Of a stretch of 64,000 bases of DNA, positions 1 through 12,057 are shown piece after piece. Position 1 is the first letter of the stretch; each line of letters opens with the position of its first letter. The translations under genes and the position numbers were made by a program. The notes beneath the pieces are model-generated. The model worked only from the letters and a program-made list of their open reading frames with translations. It made no database searches and had not been told where the DNA came from. Origin of the DNA: Cellulomonas sp. URHE0023 (GTDB taxonomy: Bacteria > Actinomycetota > Actinomycetes > Actinomycetales > Cellulomonadaceae). Location: assembly GCF_000688475.1 (NCBI RefSeq), contig NZ_JIAN01000005.1:434001-498000 (forward strand), given 5' to 3'.

Positions 1-83
1 GCCGCGTCGACCGCGACCTCCAGCGCGTCGCCTGCGCTCACTCGGGACCGGACCCGGTCGAGAAACGCGGAGTCGATGCTCAC
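1..83 (-). CDS. Start of a Tad/CpaF-type secretion ATPase (partial, runs off the window)
   Basis: Only about 27 codons of this minus-strand gene are inside the window, starting at a GTG at 83-81. Its start overlaps the stop of the Ssd-like gene by four bases (GTGA), so the two are translationally coupled. The visible N-terminus (SIDSAFLDRVRSRV) has no diagnostic motif. The identification rests on context: in actinobacteria the Ssd/CpaE-like gene is normally followed by the TadA/CpaF ATPase of the Tad/Flp pilus or secretion locus. The reading frame is well supported by the coupling; the function is inference only. Confidence 0.4.
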   Translation of the reverse strand, partial: MSIDSAFLDRVRSRVSAGDALEVAVDA

Positions 84-763
84 AGGAGGCTTCCGGCGAG
101 CCTGGCCGCTGCCCGCGACGTCCGCCCACGGCCGAGGTCCCCGTCCCGTTCGAGGGCCGCGGCGAGCCGACGGTCGTTGCGCACGGTGGCGAGCACGGGA
201 AGGTCGACGGCGGCCGCCATCTCGGACACTCCCAACGGGCCAGCGCCACGGACGGCGAGACCTGCTCGCGGTCCGTCCAGGAACGGGCGCATCGCAAGGA
301 TCCCGGCCACGCTGCGCAGGTCCCTGCGTGCGACAACGAGCACCACGTCGCACGCCGAGACCAGCGACTCGCCCGCCACGACGGCCGCACGTTCGAGGTC
401 CAGGACCACGGCACCCACCTCGGCGCACAAGCCGTGCAGGACGTCGACCACGACAGCCGGCTCGGGAGCTCCCGGACGGAGCCTGTCGGCGCTGAGCACG
501 GCGCACGACCCCCACCGGGGCAGCAGTGCGAGAACATCGGCGCCGGGGACGTCACCGCGAGCGTCGCGCAGGTCCGGCCAACGCATGCCGTCGGTCCCTT
601 CGAGCCCGAGCAGCACGTCGATCCCACCCGAGCCGCGGTCGAGTTCGACCAGGACCGTGGCGGTGCGCCGCGAGAGCTCTCGCGCGACGGCGGCGGCCAA
701 CGTCGAGGCACCTGCGCCCCCGCGCGCTGCCACGACTCCCAGCACCACGGCCGTCACGTCCAC
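80..763 (-). CDS. Ssd/CpaE-like MinD-superfamily ATPase of a Tad locus
   Basis: A 227-residue P-loop protein of the ParA/MinD superfamily, like actinobacterial septum-site determining protein Ssd or CpaE, which positions or regulates Tad pilus and division machinery at the membrane. A deviant Walker A (GGAGAST) lies at about residues 15-21, followed by a Walker A'-type segment. The start is GTG at 763. The same frame stays open upstream to a stop at 956-958, but no ATG, GTG or TTG was found there, so the roughly 100-residue N-terminal receiver-like domain usual in Ssd is absent or uses a non-standard start. The C-terminal half (DVVLVVARRDLRSV) fits the family. It is coupled by GTGA to the downstream ATPase. 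The family call is good; the N-terminus is uncertain. Confidence 0.75.
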   Translation of the reverse strand: MDVTAVVLGVVAARGGAGASTLAAAVARELSRRTATVLVELDRGSGGIDVLLGLEGTDGMRWPDLRDARGDVPGADVLALLPRWGSCAVLSADRLRPGAPEPAVVVDVLHGLCAEVGAVVLDLERAAVVAGESLVSACDVVLVVARRDLRSVAGILAMRPFLDGPRAGLAVRGAGPLGVSEMAAAVDLPVLATVRNDRRLAAALERDGDLGRGRTSRAAARLAGSLL

Positions 764-957
764 CTCGTCCCGGCCGATCGGTCGTCGGCACCTGGCCAGG
801 CTCTCCTCGCTCGACGCGCGCAGCGGTCCGGATAGGAGCAGTGCGAGGACGTGGGGGCTGTGGACGGCTCGGGGACCGGTTGCGTGACAGGGTTGTGTGC
901 GCCCGCACGTTGGACACCAGCGGCGACGGGCCCGTCCCGCCGATCGAGGAGCCCGTC

Positions 958-1020
958 ATGAACACCGCTGCGGCCTTCCCTGCCACCAGCGCTCCGATTC
1001 TCCAGAACGTCGCCCGATGA
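958..1020 (+). CDS. 20-codon upstream reading frame coupled to the acetyltransferase
   Basis: A short frame ATG...TGA whose stop overlaps the start of the GNAT gene by ATGA. It has a GAGGAGCCC stretch just upstream that resembles a ribosome binding site. The peptide (MNTAAAFPATSAPILQNVAR) matches nothing I recognise. It could be a leader that delivers ribosomes to the next start, or chance. No attenuator hairpin or codon run was seen, so I keep this as a possibility only. Confidence 0.2.
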   Translation: MNTAAAFPATSAPILQNVAR

Positions 1021-1808
1021 GCACGACCTACACGATCCGGATCGCCGGCCTCCCCCTCGACGAGAACTGGTCGGGGCTGACGATCGCCCCCAACCACGAC
1101 GGCACGAGCACGCTCACCGGCGAGATCCGTGACCAGGCCGAGCTGCACGCGGTCCTGGCACGGCTCCATGAGTCGGGTGCCACGCTGATGGAGCTGCACT
1201 CCGCAGCGCTGTCACCGGTCCTCGCCGGCCCTCTACGGACCGCACGGCTGACCCTGCGTCCTGCGGTCGCCGACGACGCCACCGCGATCTGGGCATACCG
1301 GCGGCTCGACTCCGTCGACCAGTGGCTCACCGGTATCCCGAGCGATCCGGACGTCTTCCGGGCGATGTTCGCCGACCCGGCCCGCCTCGCGAGGACCATC
1401 GTCGTCGAACACGGATCCGGGGCGCGCGCGACGGTCGTCGGCGACCTCATGTTGCGTCGTGAGGACGGCTGGTCACAGCTGGGGATGGCCGACGAGGCAC
1501 GCGGCAGCCAGGCGGAGCTCGGCTGGGTGCTCGACCCGGCCCACCAGGGGCACGGCTACGCCACCGAGGCGGTCCGCGAGCTCATCCGCTACGCCTTCGA
1601 CGACCTGGGCCTGCGGCGCCTGGTCGCCAACGCGTTCCACGACAACGACGCCTCGGTGCGCGTCATGGAACGTGTCGGGATGCGCCGCGAGGTGCACATG
1701 GTCCGGGACTCCCTGCACCGCTCGGGGCGGTGGATGGACTCGGTCGCCTACGGCCTGCTCGACGACGAGTGGAGGGCAGGACACGGATCTGTCGGTGAGT
1801 CCCGTTAG
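1017..1808 (+). CDS. GNAT-family N-acetyltransferase with an extra N-terminal small domain
   Basis: A 263-residue protein. Residues 1 to about 65 form a small alpha/beta domain (TIRIAGLPLDENWSGLTI, then a DQAELHAVLARL helix) that resembles stand-alone 70-80-residue actinobacterial proteins. Residues about 75-255 are a RimJ/RimL-type acetyltransferase: TARLTLRP strand, then the acetyl-CoA loop (HQGHGYATEAV) and the late NDASVRVMERVGMR segment typical of enzymes acetylating protein N-termini or small amines. ATG at 1017 is chosen because it starts the complete N-terminal domain and overlaps the short upstream frame by ATGA. The family is clear; the substrate is unknown. Confidence 0.88.
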   Translation: MSTTYTIRIAGLPLDENWSGLTIAPNHDGTSTLTGEIRDQAELHAVLARLHESGATLMELHSAALSPVLAGPLRTARLTLRPAVADDATAIWAYRRLDSVDQWLTGIPSDPDVFRAMFADPARLARTIVVEHGSGARATVVGDLMLRREDGWSQLGMADEARGSQAELGWVLDPAHQGHGYATEAVRELIRYAFDDLGLRRLVANAFHDNDASVRVMERVGMRREVHMVRDSLHRSGRWMDSVAYGLLDDEWRAGHGSVGESR

Positions 1809-1849
1809 GCTCGCGGAGCACGCAGCCGACGACGTCAACCCGGAGCCGC

Positions 1850-2701
1850 ATGAACGAGCAGCAGACGCCTGAGGCCCCGGCGCCTGCACCCCGGACGGCG
1901 GCCTTCTTCGACCTCGACAAGACGATCATCGCGACGTCGTCCGCCACGGCGTTCTCGCGTCCGTTCCTTGCGGAGGGCCTCCTGACGCGCCGTGCCGTGA
2001 TGCGCACCGCGTACGCCCAGCTGCTCTACCTCGTGGGTGGGGCGGACGAGGACCAGACCGAGCGCCTGCGCGCCCAGCTGAGCCGCATGGTGACCGGCTG
2101 GGACGTCTCGCAGGTGTCGTCGATCGTCGCGGAGACGCTGCACGAGTCCATCGACCCGACCGTCTACCTGGAGGCGGTCGCGCTCATCGACGAGCACCAC
2201 GCCGCGGGTCGGGACGTCGTGGTCGTGTCGGCCTCCGGGGCCGAGGTGGTCGAGCCGATCGCGGCGGCCCTCGGCGCGGACCACGTGATCGCGACGCGCA
2301 TGCACGTCGTGGACGGCCGGTACACGGGTGCGATCGACTTCTACGCCTACGGCGAGAACAAGGCGTCCGCGATCATGGCCCTCGCCGACGAGCAGGGCTA
2401 CGACCTCGCGGGCAGCTACGCGTACTCCGACTCGATCACCGATGCCCCGATGCTCGCTGTGGTCGGCAACGCCTTCGCGGTGAACCCGGACCGGGCGCTG
2501 CGCAGGCTCGCTGCGGACCGCGGCTGGGGGACGCTCAGCTTCAACCGCCCCGTGCCGCTGTTCCCCCGTCCCGCGCGCGTCATCACGTCCGGCGTGGTCC
2601 TCCTGCTCGTGGCTGCAGGCGTCATCGTGTGGCTGGTCGTGCGGCGCAAGAGGCGCGAACGAACGACAGCGCCCCCGAGAGGGCGCCGTCGCCAACGATG
2701 A
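1850..2701 (+). CDS. HAD-IB family hydrolase (SerB-like phosphatase) with C-terminal membrane anchor
   Basis: A 283-residue phosphatase of HAD subfamily IB. Motif I is DLDKT with nucleophile D21 and D23, motif II is VVSASG, and motif IV is SDSITDAPML. The cap is the helical SerB type. After the HAD domain a hydrophobic stretch (about residues 248-268) followed by an Arg/Lys-rich tail suggests a single C-terminal membrane anchor facing the cytoplasm. These proteins act on small phospho-compounds or lysophospholipid-type substrates; the actual substrate here is unknown. In many actinobacteria this gene lies beside the Ssd/Tad locus, as here. The start has a CGGAG site 7 bases upstream. Confidence 0.9.
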   Translation: MNEQQTPEAPAPAPRTAAFFDLDKTIIATSSATAFSRPFLAEGLLTRRAVMRTAYAQLLYLVGGADEDQTERLRAQLSRMVTGWDVSQVSSIVAETLHESIDPTVYLEAVALIDEHHAAGRDVVVVSASGAEVVEPIAAALGADHVIATRMHVVDGRYTGAIDFYAYGENKASAIMALADEQGYDLAGSYAYSDSITDAPMLAVVGNAFAVNPDRALRRLAADRGWGTLSFNRPVPLFPRPARVITSGVVLLLVAAGVIVWLVVRRKRRERTTAPPRGRRRQR

Positions 2702-2948
2702 CCGGAGGGTGATCATGCGTGCACCGTTGTCGGTCGCGACGGGACAAGCCCGGTCGACCTGCCCATAGGTGGGCTCTCCTGCGCGTGGGTGCCCTCGCGG
2801 GTCATGCAGTTGTGACCCCTTGCTACTCCCCTGCGATCCGAAAGGGAACCCCCAGCCAGCAGGTCTGCAGGCCACGCTGTTTCACCGGACGCATGCTGGG
2901 ACGCGCGTCCGCCCAGTGGGACGAATCGGGCTCCCGCCTGAGACGCGC

Positions 2949-3773
2949 TCAGTCCCCGGGAAGGGCTCCCGCACGCACCCCGTCGGCTACCGACCTGGCG
3001 CGGGCGGCACCCTCGACAGCAGCGGTCGAGCATGCCTGGATCCAGGCTGCGACACCGGCCGGTGTCCCTGTCGCGAATCCCGCCGCGGCCCCGAGGTACG
3101 GGTTGAGCGACCAGGACTCGATGACCGAACCGGTCGGGTCCAGGCCACGCGTCGTCGCGAGCAGGCGCGCCATCGCCCGTGCGACCACGCCGTTCCCCGC
3201 CCGGAACGGCCGCAGCGTGAGCAGCTCGGCATGGACCACGGAGGCGACGACGAGGGCGGGCACCTGCGACGACGTGACGGTCTCGGCGAGCAGGTCCACC
3301 CGAGCCGCGAGCGCCTCACCGGACGGCGCCGGACCGAGGCCCGTGAGGTCGGCGGGAGGCAGGTCCGTCCGCAGCCGGCCGACGTGCTCGACGGGCAGCC
3401 ACCCTCCGGTGGCGGCCGCATGCAGTCGCGCGAGCAGCTGCCCGAAGGGCGGCAGGGCTGCCGCGCCGCGAGCACCGAGCGCCGGCATCAGCTCCTCGAC
3501 GACCACGGTCGCACGAAGCGCACCGGCTGCCACCGGTTCGTGGTCGGACCCTCCGGCCGTCGCGAGCGAGCGCACCACGGACAGGGGAACCCGCGCGCCC
3601 TCCAGGGACGCGGACTCCCGCGTCGCCCGCAGCCCGGCCTCGGCCCGCACCTCACGCCAGCGTCGTCGGTAGGCCTCGTGCCAGCGCAGCTCCTCGCAGG
3701 CTATGCGCGCGCGCTCGACCGCCTCGGCGACCCCGGGCAGCTGCAGGAGCGGTTCGAGAGTCACGCGCGCCAC
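2949..3773 (-). CDS. Fic-domain-like protein with a degenerate active site
   Basis: A 274-residue all-helical protein. The segment LRPFRAGNGVVARA aligns with the Fic motif HxFx(D/E)GNGRxxR, but the catalytic His is Arg, the acidic residue is Ala and the first Arg is Val. Only the F...GNG...R core remains. True Fic enzymes transfer AMP or other nucleotides to target hydroxyls using that His, so AMPylation activity is unlikely. An upstream ESASLEGARV segment resembles the inhibitory Ser/Glu helix region ((S/T)xxxE) of Fic proteins. Relatives lie between the HAD-IB gene and acs in other actinobacteria and are often labelled 'oxidoreductase' without visible support. The start is GTG or ATG at 3773, divergent from the malic enzyme. 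Confidence 0.78.
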   Translation of the reverse strand: MARVTLEPLLQLPGVAEAVERARIACEELRWHEAYRRRWREVRAEAGLRATRESASLEGARVPLSVVRSLATAGGSDHEPVAAGALRATVVVEELMPALGARGAAALPPFGQLLARLHAAATGGWLPVEHVGRLRTDLPPADLTGLGPAPSGEALAARVDLLAETVTSSQVPALVVASVVHAELLTLRPFRAGNGVVARAMARLLATTRGLDPTGSVIESWSLNPYLGAAAGFATGTPAGVAAWIQACSTAAVEGAARARSVADGVRAGALPGD

Positions 3774-3809
3774 CCTACGAGTGGCTCACCCACGGGACAC
3801 AATGGCGAG

Positions 3810-5222
<1,413 letters not shown>

Positions 5223-5257
5223 ACGCGTCGAGCGGCAGCCCGCGCCGGCGGCGCTCG

Positions 5258-6379
5258 TCACGTCCAGGCGCCGCGCACGTAGGGCGCCTGCCAGCCCGTC
5301 GCCGACGTGCCCTCGACGACGTCAGCCGTACCCGGCTCGGCGGGCAGCGCACCGGTCGCCACGCCCAGCTCGTGCGCAGCACGCAGCGGCCAGAACGGGT
5401 CGCGCAGACCTTCTCGACCCAGCAGGATCGCGTCTGCGGACCCCTCGACCAGCACCGCCTCGGCCTGTCGCGCGTCGGTGATGAGCCCGACGGCCGCAAC
5501 CGGGAGGCCGGACGCCTCGCGCACCTCCCGGGCGGCGGGCACCTGGTAGCCCGGGCCGACGGGGATCGACGCCGGGGCGTTGCCACCGGTCGACACGTCG
5601 ACCAGGTCGACGCCGTGGGCGCCCAGCTCCTTGGCGACCAGCCCGACCTCCTCGACGGCCAGACCGCCCTCGACCCAGTCGGTCGCTGACAGCCTGACGA
5701 AGAGCGGCTTGTCCGACGGCCACACCGCGCGGACCGCGTCGACCGTCTCGACCAGCAGGCGAGACCGGTTCTCGAGCGGCCCGCCGTAGTCGTCCGTGCG
5801 GTCGTTCGACAGCGGCGAGAGGAACTGGTGCAGCAGGTACCCGTGCGCCGCGTGCAGCTCGACCACGTCGAAGCCGGCGCGGTGGGCACGCGTCGCGGCG
5901 GCGGCGAACGCGACAGGGATCGCCTCGATCTGCTCCGCCGTCAGCGCGCGCGGCTCCGCGAGGCCAGGGAACGCCGACGCCGACGGCCCGACGGTCTCCC
6001 AACCGCCGTCGTCGAGCGGGACCGACCCTCGCTGCCCGTCGAACCCGCGGTGTGTCGAGGCCTTGCGGCCGGCGTGCGCCAGCTGGACGCCGATCTTGGC
6101 TCCCCGTGCGTGCACGAAGTCAGTGATCCGTGCCCACTGCGCGACGTGCCGCTCGTCCCAGAGCCCGGTGTCCTGCGGAGAGATCCGCCCCTCGGGGACC
6201 ACCGCCGTCGCCTCGGCGATCACGAGCCCGAACCCGCCCGCCGCACGGGCGCCCAGGTGGACCAGGTGCCAGTCGCCGGGGCTGCCGTCGGTCGCGGAGT
6301 ACTGGCACATCGGCGCAAGCCAGGCCCGGTTGGCGAACGTGGTGCCCCGCAGGGTCAGCGGAGTGAAGAGAAGGGTCAC
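5258..6379 (-). CDS. NADH:flavin oxidoreductase of the old yellow enzyme family (YqjM type)
   Basis: A 373-residue FMN-binding TIM barrel that reduces activated C=C bonds with NAD(P)H. Seen: APMCQYSA, whose Cys matches the redox-modulating Cys of YqjM; QLAHAGRKAS; the substrate-binding ELHAAHGYLLHQFLSP with the His pair; and the FMN-phosphate strand LLGREGLRDP. The frame is open far upstream (to 6823), but that part overlaps the divergent gene and is low complexity. GTG at 6379, directly before LLFTPLTLRG, gives the normal family N-terminus. Its upstream ribosome site is weak, so the start could shift by a few codons. It is convergent with the malic enzyme, 35 bases apart. Confidence 0.92.
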   Translation of the reverse strand: MTLLFTPLTLRGTTFANRAWLAPMCQYSATDGSPGDWHLVHLGARAAGGFGLVIAEATAVVPEGRISPQDTGLWDERHVAQWARITDFVHARGAKIGVQLAHAGRKASTHRGFDGQRGSVPLDDGGWETVGPSASAFPGLAEPRALTAEQIEAIPVAFAAAATRAHRAGFDVVELHAAHGYLLHQFLSPLSNDRTDDYGGPLENRSRLLVETVDAVRAVWPSDKPLFVRLSATDWVEGGLAVEEVGLVAKELGAHGVDLVDVSTGGNAPASIPVGPGYQVPAAREVREASGLPVAAVGLITDARQAEAVLVEGSADAILLGREGLRDPFWPLRAAHELGVATGALPAEPGTADVVEGTSATGWQAPYVRGAWT

Positions 6380-6560
6380 ACCGCGTGCCAACTCTCGCGG
6401 CACCGCGACGATTCCCGTGGGCTTCCAGGGCTGCCCGCGAGCAGCGCGCCGCGCGGCAGGCGAACCGACTCGGACATACGGTGAACGCGACGGCGGCGTC
6501 GTTCGACGCCGCACAAGACTGTTGCGCCCGGCGCCCAGCGCCCTGAGCCGAGGAGCACGC

Positions 6561-7598
6561 GTGAGCACCTCCGACCCGAATCGTCCGGCCGACGACACCA
6601 CCCCCTCGGCCGATGCGGCCACCGCTCCTGTCGACCCGGTGGTCGCGGACACCCCCGAACCCGTCGCGCCGGCCGCTCCCGCGCCCGAAGCCGCCGCCAC
6701 GACGCCGGCAGGGCAAGCAGTCGTGGAACCACCCACCGAGGCGCAGCCCGCCGCCGTCGAACCGCCCACCGAGGTGCAGCCCGCCGTCGCGAAGCCCGTC
6801 GAGCCGTCGGAGTCGGCAGCCACGGCTCCCGCCGCCGAGCCACCCGCTCACGCCGGTCCCGCCAGCCTCGACACGGGCCGCCACGCGATCGTCCGGCCGG
6901 CGCCCGTTCCGCCGGAGGACCCGGTCCCGGTCGTCTCGACGCCGGCCACGACGCCGGTCACTGCGGTCGAGACCCGGCCCCAGGCCCCCACCGAACCAGC
7001 CGTCACCGCGGCCGGGGCGGCGACGGTCGCGAGCCGGCCGGAAACTGAGCCTGCCGTGCCCTACGGCGCGATCACGCCCGAGCCCGAGGACGACGGCCGC
7101 CTGTTCCCGGACCCCAACGCACCGAGCAGCCCGTCGGCCGGGTCACGGGTGCTGGGGATTCTCGTCGGCCTGGTCCTCGCGCCGATCTCCCTCCTGGTCC
7201 TGCTGCTCGGTGAGTCCCAGATCCTCGAGGCCCAGGTGGACACCTGGGACGCGACGACCTCGGTGTTCGGCATCGTGCTCGTGACGCTCGGGCTGCTCCT
7301 GCTCGGGTGCGTGCTCCTGCTGGGCAGCTGGACGGCGGCGGTCCCCATCACCGGTGGAGCCGTCCTGACGGCCGCGGGCGTCGTCTACCTCTACGCGCCA
7401 TCGATCGCACGGGAGCAGACTTTGCGCTACCTCAGCTCGTCGGGGTGGCGGACGACGATCACGCAGGTCACCGTCGCCGGGACGTCGGGGATGGTGCTCG
7501 CGGTCGGTTTCCTGCTCCTGCTCGCCGGGCTGGTCATCGCCTCGGCCCGCAGGCGCGGCGTGCACCTCGGCGAGTTCCGCGAGCGCCACAAGGTCTGA
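6561..7598 (+). CDS. Pro/Ala-rich membrane protein with four C-terminal helices (unknown)
   Basis: A 345-residue protein of unknown function. About 190 residues at the N-terminus are disordered and rich in Pro, Ala, Glu and Thr, with a near-tandem repeat VEPPTEAQPA / VEPPTEVQPA. They are followed by four hydrophobic helices (about residues 196-220, 232-255, 258-278, 310-332) and a basic tail ARRRG...RHKV. GTG at 6561 has a strong AGGAG site six bases upstream. No catalytic motif is visible. The architecture resembles actinobacterial four-helix proteins near cell-envelope genes. It lies 94 bases upstream of acs in the same direction, so co-transcription is possible. Confidence 0.85.
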   Translation: MSTSDPNRPADDTTPSADAATAPVDPVVADTPEPVAPAAPAPEAAATTPAGQAVVEPPTEAQPAAVEPPTEVQPAVAKPVEPSESAATAPAAEPPAHAGPASLDTGRHAIVRPAPVPPEDPVPVVSTPATTPVTAVETRPQAPTEPAVTAAGAATVASRPETEPAVPYGAITPEPEDDGRLFPDPNAPSSPSAGSRVLGILVGLVLAPISLLVLLLGESQILEAQVDTWDATTSVFGIVLVTLGLLLLGCVLLLGSWTAAVPITGGAVLTAAGVVYLYAPSIAREQTLRYLSSSGWRTTITQVTVAGTSGMVLAVGFLLLLAGLVIASARRRGVHLGEFRERHKV

Positions 7599-7692
7599 CG
7601 AACCCGGTCGGCAGGTGGCCGCGAGTACGGCTAGAGTCCCACCCGGACCCCGGTCCACCTGCACCGACGTCGCTGCACAGGAGGTGGTCCAC

Positions 7693-9693
<2,001 letters not shown>

Positions 9694-9733
9694 GCCGCAG
9701 CGAAGCGGAAGGTGGGGGCGCGCCAGCGCACCC

Positions 9734-9753
9734 GCCTGCAGCGCAGCGCAGGC
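9734..9753. terminator. Hairpin between acs and the DMT transporter
   Basis: Stem GCCTGC / GCAGGC with an 8-base loop lies in the gap between two convergent genes. There is no T-run. The position suits a bidirectional terminator but the stem is short. Confidence 0.35.
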
Positions 9754-10611
9754 TCACTCCGACCGAGCAGCAGGAGGACTGACCTCGCGCGCCTGCGCGG
9801 ACGCAGCCGCCGATGCCTCGGCTGCGGCGTTCGCGGGGCTCAGCGCGAGCGCGACGCACCCGGTCAGCGCGAGCAGGAGGCCGAGGACGGCTGCCGGGGC
9901 CCAGCCGTCCCGCACCCGGTCGCCGAGCACCCAGATGCCGACCACGCCGGGCACGACGACCTCGAGCACGGACACGACGGCGGCCGCGGTGCCGACGGAC
10001 CCGCGTTCGAGCGCCCGCAGGTAGGTCAGGGCACCGGCGACCGCGCAGATCGCGATCGCGATCGCGAGCGGCTGGAGGATCGTCGCGGCGATGCCGTCGG
10101 CCTCGGTGGCGGCTCGCGCGGCGATCGCCGCACCGGAGTACCCGAGCCCGCCGATCACCGCGAGGACGATCGGCGAGCCGGACCGGTAGAACGCGAGCGC
10201 CAGGGCGCCGAGCACGACGGAGGCACCGATCATCACCGCGACGAACCCGTCCGGCGCCGGCACCGCCGGCTGCTCACCACCCGAGAGTGAGACCAGGACG
10301 AGGGAGCCGACGACGAGGACGACGGCTGCGCGGTCGATCGGGCGCATGCGGGTGCCGAGCACCAGCCGCGCAAGCACGACGACGACCACGAGCGACGACG
10401 CGATGATCGCCTGCACGACGAACAGCGGGAGCTCGTCCAGGGCCACCACCGAGAGCAGCCACGCCACGACGTCGACCGCCAGCGCCGCGATCACGAGCGG
10501 CTGCAGCACGACCGCGAGGCCGGTCGCCCTGCGTGCCGCGACCGCCTGCATGATCGTGCTGATCCCGTAGGCGACAGACGAGACGACGGCAGCGAGCAGC
10601 GCCCAGATCAC
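9754..10611 (-). CDS. DMT-superfamily (EamA-like) transporter
   Basis: A 285-residue membrane protein with about nine or ten hydrophobic helices in two EamA-like halves (first half starts ALLAAVVSSVAYGISTI, second about SPIVLAVIGGLGYSGA). It belongs to the drug/metabolite transporter superfamily, which exports small metabolites; the substrate cannot be read from the sequence. The C-terminal 25 residues are Ala/Ser-rich and probably disordered. The chosen start is GTG at 10611. An upstream 7-codon frame ending GTGA overlaps it, perhaps by chance. Convergent with acs. Confidence 0.85.
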   Translation of the reverse strand: MIWALLAAVVSSVAYGISTIMQAVAARRATGLAVVLQPLVIAALAVDVVAWLLSVVALDELPLFVVQAIIASSLVVVVVLARLVLGTRMRPIDRAAVVLVVGSLVLVSLSGGEQPAVPAPDGFVAVMIGASVVLGALALAFYRSGSPIVLAVIGGLGYSGAAIAARAATEADGIAATILQPLAIAIAICAVAGALTYLRALERGSVGTAAAVVSVLEVVVPGVVGIWVLGDRVRDGWAPAAVLGLLLALTGCVALALSPANAAAEASAAASAQAREVSPPAARSE

Positions 10612-10737
10612 TCGAGCACCGCGTCGGTCATGACCTCAGTCTGCCCAGCCCCGCAAGGGCTCGCCCGGTGCCCACCCGGGCGGACTGCCTCGTCGTCGGT
10701 CACGGGCCGGCGCCCACGACGCACTCACCCTCGAGGG

Positions 10738-11943
10738 TCAGCGGGACCAGACCGTGCGCAGGTTGTGGACCGCCTCGCGGCCGGCGCGGTTGGCGCCGAC
10801 CGTCGACGCGCTCGGGCCGTAGCCGACGAGCTGGATGCGCGGGTCGGCGACCACCTGCGTGCCGTCCATGACGATCCCACCCCCGGGGGCACGGAGTCGC
10901 AGCGGTGCGAGGTGGTCGAGCGATGCGCGGAACCCCGTGCACCACAGCAGCGTGCGCGCCTCGACCGAGGACGGTCCGTCGACCCAGCCGGGTTCCGAGG
11001 AAGGGTCCACCGCGTCCGGGCCCCACTCGACGCCTGTCGCGGTGATCCGGGAGAACATCGGGCGCGCGACCAGGACGCCCGCGGTGATGCCGAGGCGGTT
11101 CTGCGGGGTCAGCGGCAGGCCGGTGACCGAGACGATGCTCGAGGGCGGCAGGCCTGCACGGGTGCGCGCATCCACCTGAGCGACGGCCTCACGCCCGAGC
11201 TCCGGCGTGAACTCGACGTCGCGCCAGGCGGGCGGTCGGCGGGTGACCCACGTGGTCGTGGTGACGCGGGAGATCGCAAGGGTCAGCTGGACGGCGGAGG
11301 TCCCCCCGCCGACGACCACCACGTGACCGTCCGCGAGGTCCTCGGGGAGCTGGAAGTCGTGTCCGTGCAACTGCCGGCCGGTGAAGGACGACCGTCCGGG
11401 GTAGGCCGGCCAGAAGGGCTTGTTCCACGTGCCCGACGCGTTGATCAGTCCTCGCGCGCGCCACTCGACGACCTCGCTCGGACTCGCCACGCTGTGGCTG
11501 CGCACCAGGAGGCTTCCCTCGAGGTCGGACACCTGCGACACGCGCACGGGCCGCTGGACGTGCAGGTCGAACGCCTCTTCGTACTGCGCGAAGTAGTACG
11601 GGACGGCGAACGCGGCGGGCTCTGCGGGGTCGGGCGCGACCAGGGGCATGCCCGGCAGGTCGTGGATCCCGTGGGCATCCGCCATCGTCAGTCCCGGCCA
11701 CCGGTGCTGCCAGGCTCCGCCTGCCTGCGGCGCGTCGTCGAGGACCACGAACGTCCCGTCGGCCGTCGTCCAGCCGGGCTCCCCCACGGCCACCAGGCCG
11801 TTCTTGCGCAGGTGGTACGCGGCCGAGAGGCCCGCCTGCCCCGCACCGATGACGACGACGGTCACCTCGACCGGTCCGGCGGGCGTCGACGTCCGGGCGC
11901 GCCGAGACCGGCGCGTCGCCGGCGGGCTCTGGGACTGGTCCAT
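10738..11943 (-). CDS. FAD-dependent monooxygenase-like oxidoreductase (CzcO/flavin monooxygenase group)
   Basis: A 401-residue two-dinucleotide-binding flavoprotein. The FAD site is VIGAGQAGLSAAY at about residues 31-43, the NADPH site is VVGGGTSAVQL in the middle, and the C-terminal ATG-like region is LLWCTGFRASLDHL. Proteins like this hydroxylate or oxidise small substrates using NADPH and O2, or act as trans-reductases; no substrate can be assigned. The first 25 residues are basic and Ser/Thr-rich, so the true start may be slightly later than ATG 11943. It is divergent from mshD, with 114 bases between. Confidence 0.88.
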   Translation of the reverse strand: MDQSQSPPATRRSRRARTSTPAGPVEVTVVVIGAGQAGLSAAYHLRKNGLVAVGEPGWTTADGTFVVLDDAPQAGGAWQHRWPGLTMADAHGIHDLPGMPLVAPDPAEPAAFAVPYYFAQYEEAFDLHVQRPVRVSQVSDLEGSLLVRSHSVASPSEVVEWRARGLINASGTWNKPFWPAYPGRSSFTGRQLHGHDFQLPEDLADGHVVVVGGGTSAVQLTLAISRVTTTTWVTRRPPAWRDVEFTPELGREAVAQVDARTRAGLPPSSIVSVTGLPLTPQNRLGITAGVLVARPMFSRITATGVEWGPDAVDPSSEPGWVDGPSSVEARTLLWCTGFRASLDHLAPLRLRAPGGGIVMDGTQVVADPRIQLVGYGPSASTVGANRAGREAVHNLRTVWSR

Positions 11944-12057
11944 TGCCGGCCAAACCTACCCGTTCGCAGTAGGCCGGCCGAGCGCCCGAACGGTCGTACA
12001 CCGAAACGCGCGGTCGGCCGGGCCGCCGCCCAAGACGCTCCGTGGTGGGATGGGCCC

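Noticed and set aside
2769-3809. Long N-terminal extension of the malic enzyme frame
   Set aside because: It overlaps the divergent Fic-like gene and is low-complexity. ATG at 3810 begins the ACT domain.
6380-6823. N-terminal Ser/Gly/Thr-rich extension of the old yellow enzyme
   Set aside because: It lies antisense to the GTG-started membrane protein with a strong ribosome site, and known family members start at LLFTPLTLR.
10612-10635. A 7-codon leader (MTDAVLE) overlapping the DMT start by GTGA
   Set aside because: Too short, with no hairpin or codon run that would suggest attenuation.
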